From contig JAAZEM010000013.1 of assembly GCA_012512265.1 (NCBI GenBank), positions 1 through 34,012 on the forward strand: 34,012 nucleotides of DNA. Reading direction: 5' to 3'. Position 1 is the first letter of the stretch. Every line of letters starts with the position of its first letter. This DNA comes from Armatimonadota bacterium (GTDB lineage Bacteria > Armatimonadota > JAAZEB01). The position numbers were made by a program, and so were the translations under genes. Positions 24,402 through 32,717 of the stretch are shown here, piece by piece. Under the pieces are notes generated by a model that made no database searches, had not been told where the DNA came from, and saw only the letters and a program-made list of their open reading frames with translations.

Positions 24402-26717
24402 ATGGGCGCGGATGCGCCAAGATATGGAAACATGACCCAGGTGATTGAGCCGAGAGTAGAGGACCAGGTACCGGCCACGGCATCAGCAGCGGTGGGGGCC
24501 GCCCCCCCGATGGACCCGGCGGTCCTCGCCGGCCTGGAACGGCTGCTGGAGAGGGTGAGCCAGTACAACCCGCAGGTCGACCGCGACCTGGTGCGCGCGG
24601 CGGTGGAGCTGGCGCATGCGGCGCATCGGGGGCAGCTTCGCGACTCCGGCGAGCCCTACATCTACCACCCGCTGAAGACCGCTCACATCCTGGCCGACAT
24701 GGAGATGGATCAGGCATCCATCATCGCCGGCATCCTGCACGACGTGGTGGAGGATACCGACGTAACCCTCGATCAGATCCGCGAGCGGTTTGGCGAGGAT
24801 GTCGCTGCTCTGGTCGATGGGGTGACCAAGCTCCCCGACGAGATGGCGGCTTCAGCGGACCTGGGCACCGAGAAGCGGCAACAGTCGGAGCGGAAGCGGC
24901 GGGCGGAGAACCTGCATAAGGTTTTCCTCTCCATGGCGCGTGATCTGCGGGTGGTCGTCATCAAGATGGCCGACCGGCTGCACAACATGCGCACCCTGGA
25001 GCACCTGCCGCCGGAGAGGCGCATCCGCATCGCGCGCGAGACGCTGCAGATCTTCGCGCCATTGGCCCATCGCCTCGGGATCTGGCACCTGAAGTGGGAG
25101 TTGGAGGACCTCTCCTTCAAGTACACCGAGCCGGAGAAGTACGAGGAGGTGGCCAGGCTGGTCGCCAAGACTCGCGCTGAGCGCGAAGGCGAGCTGGCGG
25201 CTGCGATCGAGATCCTTCGTGAACGCCTGCGGGCCTCCGGCATCGAGGCGGAGATCCAGGGCCGGCCCAAGCACCTCTACAGCATCTACCAGAAGATGCT
25301 CAGCCAGGAGCTGGATTTCTCCGATATCTACGATCTGATGGCGGTGCGCATCATCGTCAACACCCTGGAGGAGTGCTACCACGCCCTGGGGGTGGTCCAC
25401 GACCTGTGGGTGCCGCTGCGCGGCTTCTTCGCGGACTATGTGGCGAAGCCAAAGCCGAACAACTACCAGTCGCTCCATACGAAGGTGATCGGGCCCTCGG
25501 GCGAGCCGATGGAGATCCAGATCCGCACCTGGGCGATGCACCGTACCGCGGACTTCGGCGTGGCCGCGCACTGGCGCTACAAGGAGGGGACCAAGGAAGA
25601 CTCCTTCGAGCGCCGGCTCGCCATGCTCCGCCAGCAGCTCATCGCTTCGCAGAGCGACACACGCGATCCGCAGGACTTCCTCCGCACGGTGATGGAGAAT
25701 ATCCTCGCCGATCAGGTCTTTGTCTTCACACCGAAGGGGGAGGTCATCGACCTGCCGGCCGGTTCGACGCCGGTCGACTTCGCCTACCGCATCCATAGTG
25801 ATCTGGGTGACCACTGTATCGGCGCCAAGGTCAACGGGCGCATGGTGCCGATCGACTACCGGTTCAGCAACGGCGACGTGGTGCAGATCATCACGCGAAA
25901 CACCAGCGGCCCCAGCCTGGACTGGCTCAAGTTTGTCAAGACCTCCACGGCGCGCAACCGCATCAAGCGGTATCTGCGCCGCCTGACGCGCGATGAGGAT
26001 ATCGCGCGCGGGCGCGAGCAGCTCGAGCGCGAGTTGGAGCGAAGGAATCTGGAGCGGATCGACCTCTCGCGGCACGAGCGCGCGGCTGAGGTTGCCGCCG
26101 AGATGAACTATCAGTCGGTGGATGACCTGCTTGCCGCCGTGGGCCACGGCCTCGTGAGCGTACACAAGGTGGTGGAGCGCCTCACGCTGCAGCCGGTGCT
26201 GGAGACGCCCGTCATCTCTGTGCCAGTGCCGCCGCGCACCGAGCAACCCGCAGGCAAGATTGGGATCACCGTCGGTGGCCAGGAGGGCCTGCTCCTGAAA
26301 CTGGGCAAGTGCTGCAGCCCACTTCCGGGAGATGCCGTTACCGCCTACATCTCGCGCGGGCGTGGTCTCGTCATCCATCGCGTGGATTGCCCCAATGCCA
26401 TCAAATACTACCAGAAGGAGCCAGAGCGCCTCGTCGCCGTCGACTGGCAGGATCAGGACGATGCCGTCTATCCGGCACACCTGCAGGTGTTGGTGGTGGA
26501 CCGTGTCGGCGCGCTCAATGCGGTGGTCTCGATCATCAGCGAGAGCCGGGTGAACATCACGCGGATGAAGGTGAGCACCGCGCCCAACCGCACAGGCCTG
26601 CTCGACCTCTCGATCGAGGTGCGATCCACGGATCACCTGTGTAGCCTGATGCGTCGCATCGAGACGCTGAGCGACGTGCTCGAAGTGCGCCGCTCGGAGT
26701 CTGGCTACCGCAGGTAG
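24402..26717 (+). CDS. rel: RelA/SpoT bifunctional (p)ppGpp synthetase/hydrolase
   Basis: A 771-residue long RSH protein controlling the stringent response. Domains in order: HD hydrolase (about 65-210) with H113-D114 and E117-D118 in LHDVVEDTD and the KMADRLHNMRTL helix; synthetase (about 280-400) with the GTP-binding loop GRPKHLYSIYQK (287-298) and NNYQSLHT (353-360); TGS (about 440-500); helical and conserved-cysteine region (KCCSPLPGD, then RVDCPN); and C-terminal ACT (about 695-771). Intact HD residues argue for both activities. A charged insert (about 146-168, ending RQQSERKRRAEN) is longer than usual. The start is ATG 24402 or ATG 24432 (MTQVIEP); neither has a strong ribosome site. 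It lies 92 bases after secDF. Confidence 0.93.
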   Translation: MGADAPRYGNMTQVIEPRVEDQVPATASAAVGAAPPMDPAVLAGLERLLERVSQYNPQVDRDLVRAAVELAHAAHRGQLRDSGEPYIYHPLKTAHILADMEMDQASIIAGILHDVVEDTDVTLDQIRERFGEDVAALVDGVTKLPDEMAASADLGTEKRQQSERKRRAENLHKVFLSMARDLRVVVIKMADRLHNMRTLEHLPPERRIRIARETLQIFAPLAHRLGIWHLKWELEDLSFKYTEPEKYEEVARLVAKTRAEREGELAAAIEILRERLRASGIEAEIQGRPKHLYSIYQKMLSQELDFSDIYDLMAVRIIVNTLEECYHALGVVHDLWVPLRGFFADYVAKPKPNNYQSLHTKVIGPSGEPMEIQIRTWAMHRTADFGVAAHWRYKEGTKEDSFERRLAMLRQQLIASQSDTRDPQDFLRTVMENILADQVFVFTPKGEVIDLPAGSTPVDFAYRIHSDLGDHCIGAKVNGRMVPIDYRFSNGDVVQIITRNTSGPSLDWLKFVKTSTARNRIKRYLRRLTRDEDIARGREQLERELERRNLERIDLSRHERAAEVAAEMNYQSVDDLLAAVGHGLVSVHKVVERLTLQPVLETPVISVPVPPRTEQPAGKIGITVGGQEGLLLKLGKCCSPLPGDAVTAYISRGRGLVIHRVDCPNAIKYYQKEPERLVAVDWQDQDDAVYPAHLQVLVVDRVGALNAVVSIISESRVNITRMKVSTAPNRTGLLDLSIEVRSTDHLCSLMRRIETLSDVLEVRRSESGYRR

Positions 26718-26801
26718 CCGGCACCGCGCAACACTTCACGCCCTCCCGCTTCCGTGAGGGCAGCGTTCATCGCGCTCTGCCGGTGGCGGCCGGCAGAAAA
26801 A

Positions 26802-26839
26802 AGCGAAAGGCTGCACCGTCGACGGTGCAGCCTTTCGCT
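26802..26839 (-). terminator. Palindromic terminator of asd, convergent with rel
   Basis: A 38-base perfect palindrome (19 bp each side, centre GTCGAC), followed on the minus strand by TTTTTTCTG. It lies 49 bases after the asd stop and 85 bases after the rel stop. It is a strong terminator for asd and may also stop rel transcripts. Confidence 0.92.
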
Positions 26840-26888
26840 CTGCAATCACATCGCCGCGCGAGCGCGCAGCGGTTCGTTGCCAGTTCTC

Positions 26889-27926
26889 TTACTTCTTGCC
26901 GACCAGGCCACGCTCGACGAGTGCCTCGGCGATCTGCACGGCGTTGGTTGCGGCTCCCTTGCGGATGTTATCCGCCACGACCCACATATGGAGCGTGTTC
27001 GGAACAAAGGGATCCTCGCGCACACGTCCGACGTAGGTCAGATCCTTGCCTGTTGTCTCGATGGGCATCGGGTAAGCGGGGCCGCCTTCGCCTGCCACCG
27101 AGGGGTCATCCACCACGACAATCCCGGGCGCGGCGGCGAGGAGCCGGAGGGCCTCCTCGCGAGTGATCTTCTCCTCGGTCTCGACGGTCACCGCCTCCGA
27201 GTGGCTGTTGAAGACAGGCACCCGGATGGTGGTGGCGCTGATCGCGATGCTATCATCGCCCAAGATCTTATGCGTCTCGGCGATCATCTTCCACTCTTCC
27301 GAGGTGTAGTAATCGGGGCGGAAGCTGCCGATTTGCGGGATCAGGTTGAACGCAATCGGATACTTGTAGGCCGAGGGGGCCGGCAACTCCTCGCCGCTTG
27401 CCCACGCCTTGACCTGTGCTTCGAGCTCCCGAATGGCGGCCCGGCCAGTGCCAGAAACCGCCTGGTAGGTGGAGACGATCACGCGCTTGAGTTTGCCCGC
27501 ATCATGCAGAGGTTTGAGTGCGACCACCATCTGAATGGTGGAACAGTTCGGATTCGAGATGATCCCCTGGTGTTTCTCGATGGCATCCGCGTTGACTTCG
27601 GGCACCACCAGGGGGACTTCCGGCTTCATCCGGAAGTCGGCGCCGTTATCGATGACGATGGCGCCGCGGCGCACGGCCTCGGCCGCGAAGGTCACGGCTG
27701 CACCCGATTCCCCCTCGGTGCCGGCGAAGAGAGCGATGTCCACTCCCTCGAAGGCCTCTGGGGTCGTCTCTTGGACGTCATAGGAACGCCCATCTACGGT
27801 AATGGTACGAGCAGAGCGGGCGAGCGCTCGGATCTCGCGGGCGGGGAAGTTACGCTGTGCGAGGACGCGCAGCATCTCCTCTCCCACCGCGCCCACTCCA
27901 ACGACGGCAACGGTAAACTGACTCAA
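26889..27926 (-). CDS. asd: Aspartate-semialdehyde dehydrogenase
   Basis: A 345-residue NADPH enzyme converting aspartyl phosphate to aspartate semialdehyde, the branch point to lysine, diaminopimelate, threonine and methionine. The N-terminal VAVVGVGAVGEEML binds NADP; the catalytic cysteine is C128 in SNPNCST; H242 (RVPVFNSHSEA) is the conserved base. The closing TLHMWVVADNIRKGAATNAVQIAE block is typical of bacterial Asd. The start is a TTG at 27926 with GGAG at 7 bases (the translated Met is initiator only). It has its own promoter with a hairpin near the transcript start, and a strong terminator, so it is monocistronic. It is the only diaminopimelate-pathway gene in the window. Confidence 0.96.
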   Translation of the reverse strand: MSQFTVAVVGVGAVGEEMLRVLAQRNFPAREIRALARSARTITVDGRSYDVQETTPEAFEGVDIALFAGTEGESGAAVTFAAEAVRRGAIVIDNGADFRMKPEVPLVVPEVNADAIEKHQGIISNPNCSTIQMVVALKPLHDAGKLKRVIVSTYQAVSGTGRAAIRELEAQVKAWASGEELPAPSAYKYPIAFNLIPQIGSFRPDYYTSEEWKMIAETHKILGDDSIAISATTIRVPVFNSHSEAVTVETEEKITREEALRLLAAAPGIVVVDDPSVAGEGGPAYPMPIETTGKDLTYVGRVREDPFVPNTLHMWVVADNIRKGAATNAVQIAEALVERGLVGKK

Positions 27927-27963
27927 TTTCGCACTCCTCTGTCTCTACATGATGCAATCGATC

Positions 27964-27986
27964 TCTGGAGCCTGATGCGTGCTCCA
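27964..27986 (-). promoter_or_regulatory. Hairpin at the 5' end of the asd transcript
   Basis: A 7-bp perfect stem (27964-27970 with 27980-27986) with a 9-base loop begins almost exactly where the asd message should start (near 27988). It may protect the 5' end of the RNA. It is too short for a lysine riboswitch. Confidence 0.5.
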
Positions 27987-27994
27987 GTAAGGCC

Positions 27995-28024
27995 AGTATA
28001 ACAATCGCAACCGGCTCATGTCAA
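27995..28024 (-). promoter_or_regulatory. Promoter of asd
   Basis: On the minus strand a perfect TTGACA (28019-28024) is followed after 18 bases by TATACT (27995-28000). The rest of the 397-base gap between asd and the next gene (28025-28323) holds only GC-rich inverted repeats, including the terminator at 28270-28303 and a short C/G-run palindrome near 28185-28202. Confidence 0.85.
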
Positions 28025-28269
28025 GGCGAATCCGGGTGGATCTCCCATTTGGCACCGATACCCCGTGGCGACCAGACTTAACCCGCTGGATCGCGATCTG
28101 ACGAGCGGCATCCTCCGGGGCTCTTTCGGCGCGAGAGGCCGGCCCGGAATCGTCGCGGCAGACGGAAATGAGAGCGTCGACAAGCGCCCCCCGGGGGGGC
28201 GCCCTCCTCGGGGCGGGGAAGTAGGCCTTTCGCGCGGCGCTGCAGTGAGTGGGGGAAACAGTTGCGGGG

Positions 28270-28303
28270 CGCGGGGCGAGTCCGTATTGGGCTTCGCCCC
28301 GCG
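28270..28303 (-). terminator. Terminator after the secreted protein gene at 28324
   Basis: A 10-bp stem (28270-28279 with 28294-28303) with a 14-base loop that can pair further, 20 bases beyond the stop of the leftward gene. It is followed on the minus strand, after more C-rich sequence, by CTGTTTCC. It is a likely terminator without a clean T tract. Confidence 0.6.
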
Positions 28304-28323
28304 TTGCCAACACCTTGCGGGGC

Positions 28324-29433
28324 CTACTCGCCCATTTGGCCCATGGCTTTCCCACCGAGCATGATGTTGAGCGTGGTCTTCGTCTGCACGCGCGGGAGTG
28401 GCTGGCCTTCGGCGAGGGCGGCGCCAGGGCCGTAGCCGGTCATGGTGAAGTACACTACGTCGCACTCCTTGAAGATCCCGGCGGGCACGGTCATCTCCTG
28501 GCGCGTGGGCTCCATCATGGCGGTGCTCTTCACGAGCTTCGCCACCTCCGCCATCTCCAGGTAATCCCATCCGCCGCTGGGCTCGTCCTGCACTTCGGAG
28601 GAGGACCAGAGGATGAGCGTCTTCTTCTCCTGCTGCATTCCGATGATGCGCGCGTGGTAGCCGAGGATGCCCGGCACCGGCTTCCAGCGGAAGGTGATCG
28701 CACCGTCCAGCGACGGCAGCTTTGTGAGATCCGGGCTGGAGAGCTCGATGGGCGCGAGGAAATCGACTCCCTGCGGCACATCGATGGAGACGCTTCCCGT
28801 GTAGCTGGTCGTAAGGGTGTATTTCCCGGGGAGCGCGGCATCGTTCGCGATCCTGCCGGGCTGCTTCCCAGTGGGCCAGTAGGCGGTTGTCCAATCCGGC
28901 TTGTAGAAATAGCTCTCCTTGCTCGCTGCCTCGGCTGCCTCGCGCCGTGCCGCTGCTTTCAGCTCCGGGCTCAGCGTATCCCAACGGATCACCTCGGGCT
29001 GGCCGGGCTTCACCTTCTCCGAGGAGCCCCAGTAGCGCTTGATGGTGAAGCTAGACTCCTCGGTGCCGGCTTCCTCGCCGGGCCCCGTTTCGCCCGGCTT
29101 CGGGCGGTAGAGATCAAGGACGAGCCGGTCGCCCTGCTTGAGCCCGGCAGGCGGGGTGATGGTGGCCGTGGCGCCTTGAGGGGCGATTCCGGGCGACCAG
29201 AGGCGAACGCTGAGGGTGCGTTGGGGGGCGCCCATCCCAAGCACGGCTGCCATCCCAGGGATCTGGGCCATGGCGCCAGCGTCCACGCCGGGCGGCAGCG
29301 GCGGGAGCGCAGGCATCCCAGCCATCTTCTGAACACGCGTCTCGGCGAAAACACCCCAGAACGCCTGATTCTCCGCCGCGAAGGCGGTAGCCGTGGCGGT
29401 CAGGAGTGCGAGCATGAGCAGAACCTTCTTCAT
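28324..29433 (-). CDS. Secreted protein of unknown function
   Basis: A 369-residue exported protein. Signal peptide 1-19 or 20 (MKKVLLML..., cleavage near AFA|A). A Pro/Ala/Gly/Met-rich stretch (about 35-70) follows, then beta-rich sequence. Residues about 235-290 (ITFRWKPVPGILGYHARII) resemble a fibronectin- or Ig-like strand pattern seen in surface proteins. A C-terminal part (about 310-369) ends KTTLNIMLGGKAM. I recognise no enzyme motif. The ATG at 29433 has AAGGAG at 5 bases; the much longer open frame upstream (to 30639) runs antisense to the amidohydrolase and is not real. It has its own promoter and terminator, so it is a single-gene unit. Confidence 0.82.
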   Translation of the reverse strand: MKKVLLMLALLTATATAFAAENQAFWGVFAETRVQKMAGMPALPPLPPGVDAGAMAQIPGMAAVLGMGAPQRTLSVRLWSPGIAPQGATATITPPAGLKQGDRLVLDLYRPKPGETGPGEEAGTEESSFTIKRYWGSSEKVKPGQPEVIRWDTLSPELKAAARREAAEAASKESYFYKPDWTTAYWPTGKQPGRIANDAALPGKYTLTTSYTGSVSIDVPQGVDFLAPIELSSPDLTKLPSLDGAITFRWKPVPGILGYHARIIGMQQEKKTLILWSSSEVQDEPSGGWDYLEMAEVAKLVKSTAMMEPTRQEMTVPAGIFKECDVVYFTMTGYGPGAALAEGQPLPRVQTKTTLNIMLGGKAMGQMGE

Positions 29434-29502
29434 GCGATCTCCTTCCGAAGCGACGCCCGGTGGCCCTTCCCCCAACTCACCGGGAGCCGGACGCCTGGGA
29501 GC

Positions 29503-29532
29503 ATTATCGCGCGTCTGGCGCCCATCCGTCAA
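29503..29532 (-). promoter_or_regulatory. Promoter of the secreted protein gene
   Basis: On the minus strand TTGACG (29527-29532) and GATAAT (29503-29508), 18 bases apart, each match five of six consensus positions. The leader is about 60 bases. Confidence 0.75.
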
Positions 29533-29649
29533 GCCCTCCGTGGCTGGGGCGTCCGGCACCGGCAGAGGAGATCTGGCGCTGAGATGGGCCGGGCGCCAGG
29601 GAGGAAAGCCGCCTGGCGGCGCGAAGTGAACGCCAAGGAGGGCTCCCTG

Positions 29650-30540
29650 ATGTTCATCGACATTCACGTTCACACGCGCTACTTCCGAGGTCCAGAGCGC
29701 CTCGTGGGGGGCACCTATGCCACCCCAGAAGAGCTGATCGAGATGCTGAAGCCGCGCGGAGTGCGCAAAGCGGTCATCCTGCCAGGTGTGAACCCCGAGT
29801 GCGCCTTCATTATCCAGAGCATGGGCGAGGTTCTGGCGATTGTCGAGAAGTACCCCGACTTCTTCATCCCCTTCATGAATATCGACCCGCGCCAGGTGCG
29901 CAACTCGCCCGACGCCGACCTCGGCTACCTGATGCGCTACTACCAGGAGCGCGGGTGCAAGGGGATCGGAGAGATCTGCGCCAGTCTCCCGTTCGACCAC
30001 CCGCTGATGGAGAACCTCTTCCGCCACGCCGAGGCGTGCGGGCTGCCGGTCCTCTTCCACATCGCGCCGAAGCAAGGCGGCTACTACGGCATCGTGGACA
30101 GCCTGGGCCTGCCCGGATTGGAGGGCGCCCTGCGCAAGTTCCCGAAGCTCACCTTCATCGGCCACTCGCAGCCATTCTGGGCCGAGATCAGTGGCGACCT
30201 GACGGAGGACCAGCGCAACGGCTATCCCAAGGGCAAGGTGGCCGAGGGCGGCGCCGTCGTCCGGCTCTTCCGCGAATACCCCAACTTGTGGGGCGACCTC
30301 TCGCCCGCCGCCGGGAGCGGGTTCAACGCGATCTCGCGCGACCCGGAGTTCGGCTACGCCTTTATGGAGGAGTTCCAGGACCGGCTCCTCTTCGGCACCG
30401 ATATCTGCGACCCGCGGAACAAGCTGACGCTCATCGACTATCTGAACACCGCCGTCGCCGAGGGGCGCCTGAGCCGGGAAGCGTATGAGAAGATCGGGTG
30501 GAAGAACGCCGAGCGCCTGCTCGGGCTTCCTTCCGCGTGA
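29650..30540 (+). CDS. Amidohydrolase 2 family metal-dependent hydrolase
   Basis: A 296-residue TIM-barrel enzyme of the amidohydrolase-2 (ACMSD/TIM-barrel) group. The metal ligands are visible: H6-x-H8 (DIHVH), H137 (VLFHIAP), H172 (FIGHSQPFW) and D251 (LLFGTDICDP). Relatives decarboxylate or hydrolyse aromatic or lactone acids; the substrate here is unknown. The ATG at 29650 follows AAGGAGGG at about 8 bases; the 467-codon upstream extension is antisense to the preceding secreted gene and lies in its shadow. It stands alone, divergent from that gene. Confidence 0.92.
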   Translation: MFIDIHVHTRYFRGPERLVGGTYATPEELIEMLKPRGVRKAVILPGVNPECAFIIQSMGEVLAIVEKYPDFFIPFMNIDPRQVRNSPDADLGYLMRYYQERGCKGIGEICASLPFDHPLMENLFRHAEACGLPVLFHIAPKQGGYYGIVDSLGLPGLEGALRKFPKLTFIGHSQPFWAEISGDLTEDQRNGYPKGKVAEGGAVVRLFREYPNLWGDLSPAAGSGFNAISRDPEFGYAFMEEFQDRLLFGTDICDPRNKLTLIDYLNTAVAEGRLSREAYEKIGWKNAERLLGLPSA

Positions 30541-30607
30541 GGGAAATCGGGCCGGCCGGAGCGAAACGGCCGACCCATCGCAACTCCCTGCCAGAGCTTT
30601 ACACCAG

Positions 30608-30649
30608 TAGCCACCAGCTGAGGGGGGAGAGCCCCACAAGCAGTGGCTA
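30608..30649. terminator. Possible terminator between convergent genes
   Basis: A 7-bp outer stem (30608-30614 with 30643-30649) encloses a run of G and C that can form an inner GGGG/CCCC hairpin. It lies 8 bases after the stop of the leftward gene ending at 30658 and 68 bases after the amidohydrolase stop. No T tract is seen. Confidence 0.4.
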
Positions 30650-30657
30650 TGGGAGTG

Positions 30658-31206
30658 TCAGGAGATCTCGTCAGGACCGACGACGACGGGGAGCTCCTCA
30701 TCGCCGCCAGGCGGTTCGATTTCCCGTACCTCGTACGTGGTCTCCTCTTTGCGGAGGGGATAGTCGACGTCCGCCGGGCCGTCGCCGTTGACCCGGACGG
30801 AGACATGCACCTCGCTGAGTGCGACCGATTGATGCGTGCCGAGATGCTCCCAGTCCAGGGTCGTCATGTCTAACCAGATGTCTGGAATGTCACAGACGAG
30901 ATCCACCGGACCCTGGCCATTCGCCAGGGCTTGGTACGGGTAGGGGCCTGGCACCTCGCCGATGCCGTCACTCGCGTAAGCGCCCACGCAGTTCCAGTAG
31001 TTCCAGGTGTCGTTTCGCCCGAAGGCCTGGATGTGGACTCTGCCGTTCGCATAGGCCCAGGCTTCGACGGTATCACCCGGGTAGTAGATCCCGGCGGGCA
31101 CGGCGCGATGTTCGGCCCATCCCTCGGCCGTCACTTCCGCAACCGCGTTGGATGGGGTGCCCAGGCCAAGCAGGCAGCCTAGAAAGAGGGATGTGAGATA
31201 CTTCAT
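30658..31206 (-). CDS. Small secreted protein, third gene of coupled operon
   Basis: A 182-residue exported protein of unknown function. A signal peptide covers residues 1-22 or 23 (MKYLTSLFLGCLLGLG..., likely cut near AVA|E). The mature part is rich in Trp, Tyr, Asp and Gly with a beta-rich look (for example RNDTWNYWNCVGAYASDG and DIWLDMTTLDWEHLG) and two cysteines that could form a disulfide. An acidic tail (EEETTYEVREIEPPGGDEELP) follows. ATG 31206 overlaps the stop of the upstream gene as ATGA, with AAGGAG 10 bases upstream, so it is translationally coupled to it. The longer open frame adds ten codons inside the neighbour and is not used. Confidence 0.82.
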   Translation of the reverse strand: MKYLTSLFLGCLLGLGTPSNAVAEVTAEGWAEHRAVPAGIYYPGDTVEAWAYANGRVHIQAFGRNDTWNYWNCVGAYASDGIGEVPGPYPYQALANGQGPVDLVCDIPDIWLDMTTLDWEHLGTHQSVALSEVHVSVRVNGDGPADVDYPLRKEETTYEVREIEPPGGDEELPVVVGPDEIS

Positions 31207-32717
31207 CGCTTGATCTCTCCTTCCTTTTCGCTCCATGGGGGTGGCGGGCCCCAGGAGCCGCGAAGCACTCTCCCGCCATAGCCGCGAGAGCGCACCCCGT
31301 GGCTATGGAACAGGGAGTAGCGATCCGTGAAATAGGAGTTGTCGTACGAGCCAAAACGCTCGGCTCCGCCTCCTATGGTGGGTCCGAAATCGTCGGGCGT
31401 GCCAGTTCTCTCGAGTTTCTTGTCTGTCATTGGCCAGCACAACGATGTGGTTGAGCCGGAAACGCTGGAATGGACCCGGCCGAGGACCAGGCCGTCGGGA
31501 TAGGCCGCGAAGGTCGCGTGCATGGAGCCCGTTTCCGCTCGTTTCATAGCACTGTGAGCGGAGCTAAGTCCACCGCCGGCATAGACCGCGACGGTGAAAT
31601 CGATCCACCGGCGCGCGCTCTTTCCGATGGAGGGGATCCATACCTTCTCGCCCCGCTGCAGGGCAGCACGCTGCTCGGGTGTGAGGTGCGGCCAGACGTG
31701 CCTCGCCCAGGATGGGCTTCCCATCCGGCTGCCCTTCAGCATTGCCCATCGCTCTCGGGCGCGGAGGCCGCGCGATGGGAGAGGATCCATGGTGTAGCGA
31801 ATCCGGTCATGAGGGGGGCCCCACTGCGCCCCGGTGGCGACAGCGAGGAGGTCCAGCGCCTCGGCCGCCGAGACGCCGGGAGCCGTCACCGCCACCGGAA
31901 GTTCCGCGAGGGTGGGGTCCACCGCGATATCAGCGACCACGGCGCGCGCGATTTGGGCGACCAGCTGGCCCAGCGTGCCCTTCCCTTCCAGATTGACGGT
32001 TGCTACCAGGCGTGTCTTGGCGAAAGGCTGGCCGCTTCCCAGGTGGGAGAGCAGGTTCTGCCAGGCGGAGGGCTCCCCCGCGGCTTCAGGCGGGACGGGG
32101 CCCAGCGGCCGCCGGGCGGGCTTGGGATGCGCGCTCTCCGTCTCCACGACCAGCATCCCATCCACGACACGGAGCCAGCTTTTCTCCTCGCTCGCCAACT
32201 TCGGAGAGGAGCGGGCGGGTATCTCGCCGCGTGCCACTTCAGCGCGGTAGTAGTCGCGAACCGCTGCGATCTCTCGCTCGCCAAGCGGCGCTGGGATGAC
32301 GACGCATTCGATGCCATCGGGAAGCGCCTCCGGCTTCACCCGCTCCCAAAGCTCGACGAGGAGAAGGCGGACTGTGCGACCAGCCTCTCCTGGGTCGGGC
32401 GTGGTGGAGGGCGCCTGAAGCGCGGGCTTCTCGCCGATGGCGAGCAGGTCGCCGAAAAGGAAGCCGTCGACGCCATACTCCTCCAGGATGGCATCCACCA
32501 TCTCCCAGAGTGTGTCGGCCTGCACAGTCTTCTTGCCTCGGGTTGGGGCCGGGCGCGCAATGGCCGTTTTGATCTGGAAGTCGCGGTGAAGAGTGACGGC
32601 GACCTCTTCGAGGGTGCGCCCGGTGAGGTCCACGCGGTAGGGGGGCCCGGTGGGCGCGGCGCCTGCCGCCACGGCAGAGAGAACGAGCGCTCCCAGAGCC
32701 GCCAGAAGTCTGGTCAT
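31203..32717 (-). CDS. Exported protein with STN/secretin-like modules, function unknown
   Basis: A 504-residue protein with a signal peptide (1-20, cleavage near AGA|AP). Two beta-alpha-beta-like modules look like secretin/TonB short N-terminal (STN) domains: residues about 29-80 (VDLTGRTLEEVAVTLHRDF) and about 240-310 (VNLEGKGTLGQLVAQIARAV, then LPVAVTAPGVSAAEALDLLAVATGAQW). A C-terminal part (about 340-504) has RHVWPHLTPEQRAAL and ends in Gly/Tyr/Pro-rich sequence. No secretin pore domain is present. ATG 32717 overlaps the stop of the upstream gene (ATGA), and its own stop overlaps the next start in the same way. Its layout parallels the upstream gene, suggesting ancient duplication. I cannot name a function. 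Confidence 0.82.
   Translation of the reverse strand: MTRLLAALGALVLSAVAAGAAPTGPPYRVDLTGRTLEEVAVTLHRDFQIKTAIARPAPTRGKKTVQADTLWEMVDAILEEYGVDGFLFGDLLAIGEKPALQAPSTTPDPGEAGRTVRLLLVELWERVKPEALPDGIECVVIPAPLGEREIAAVRDYYRAEVARGEIPARSSPKLASEEKSWLRVVDGMLVVETESAHPKPARRPLGPVPPEAAGEPSAWQNLLSHLGSGQPFAKTRLVATVNLEGKGTLGQLVAQIARAVVADIAVDPTLAELPVAVTAPGVSAAEALDLLAVATGAQWGPPHDRIRYTMDPLPSRGLRARERWAMLKGSRMGSPSWARHVWPHLTPEQRAALQRGEKVWIPSIGKSARRWIDFTVAVYAGGGLSSAHSAMKRAETGSMHATFAAYPDGLVLGRVHSSVSGSTTSLCWPMTDKKLERTGTPDDFGPTIGGGAERFGSYDNSYFTDRYSLFHSHGVRSRGYGGRVLRGSWGPPPPWSEKEGEIKR

Noticed and set aside
22015..24717. 900-codon open frame on the minus strand
   Set aside because: It is antisense to secDF and the start of rel; the translation is His/Arg/Asp-rich with no recognisable domain.
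24852..26636. 594-codon open frame on the minus strand
   Set aside because: It is antisense to rel and has no supporting motif.
28249..29649. Upstream extension of the amidohydrolase frame
   Set aside because: It is antisense to the secreted protein gene; AAGGAGGG and the DIHVH N-terminus place the start at 29650.
29434..30639. Upstream extension of the leftward secreted protein frame
   Set aside because: It is antisense to the amidohydrolase; the signal peptide and AAGGAG place the start at 29433.
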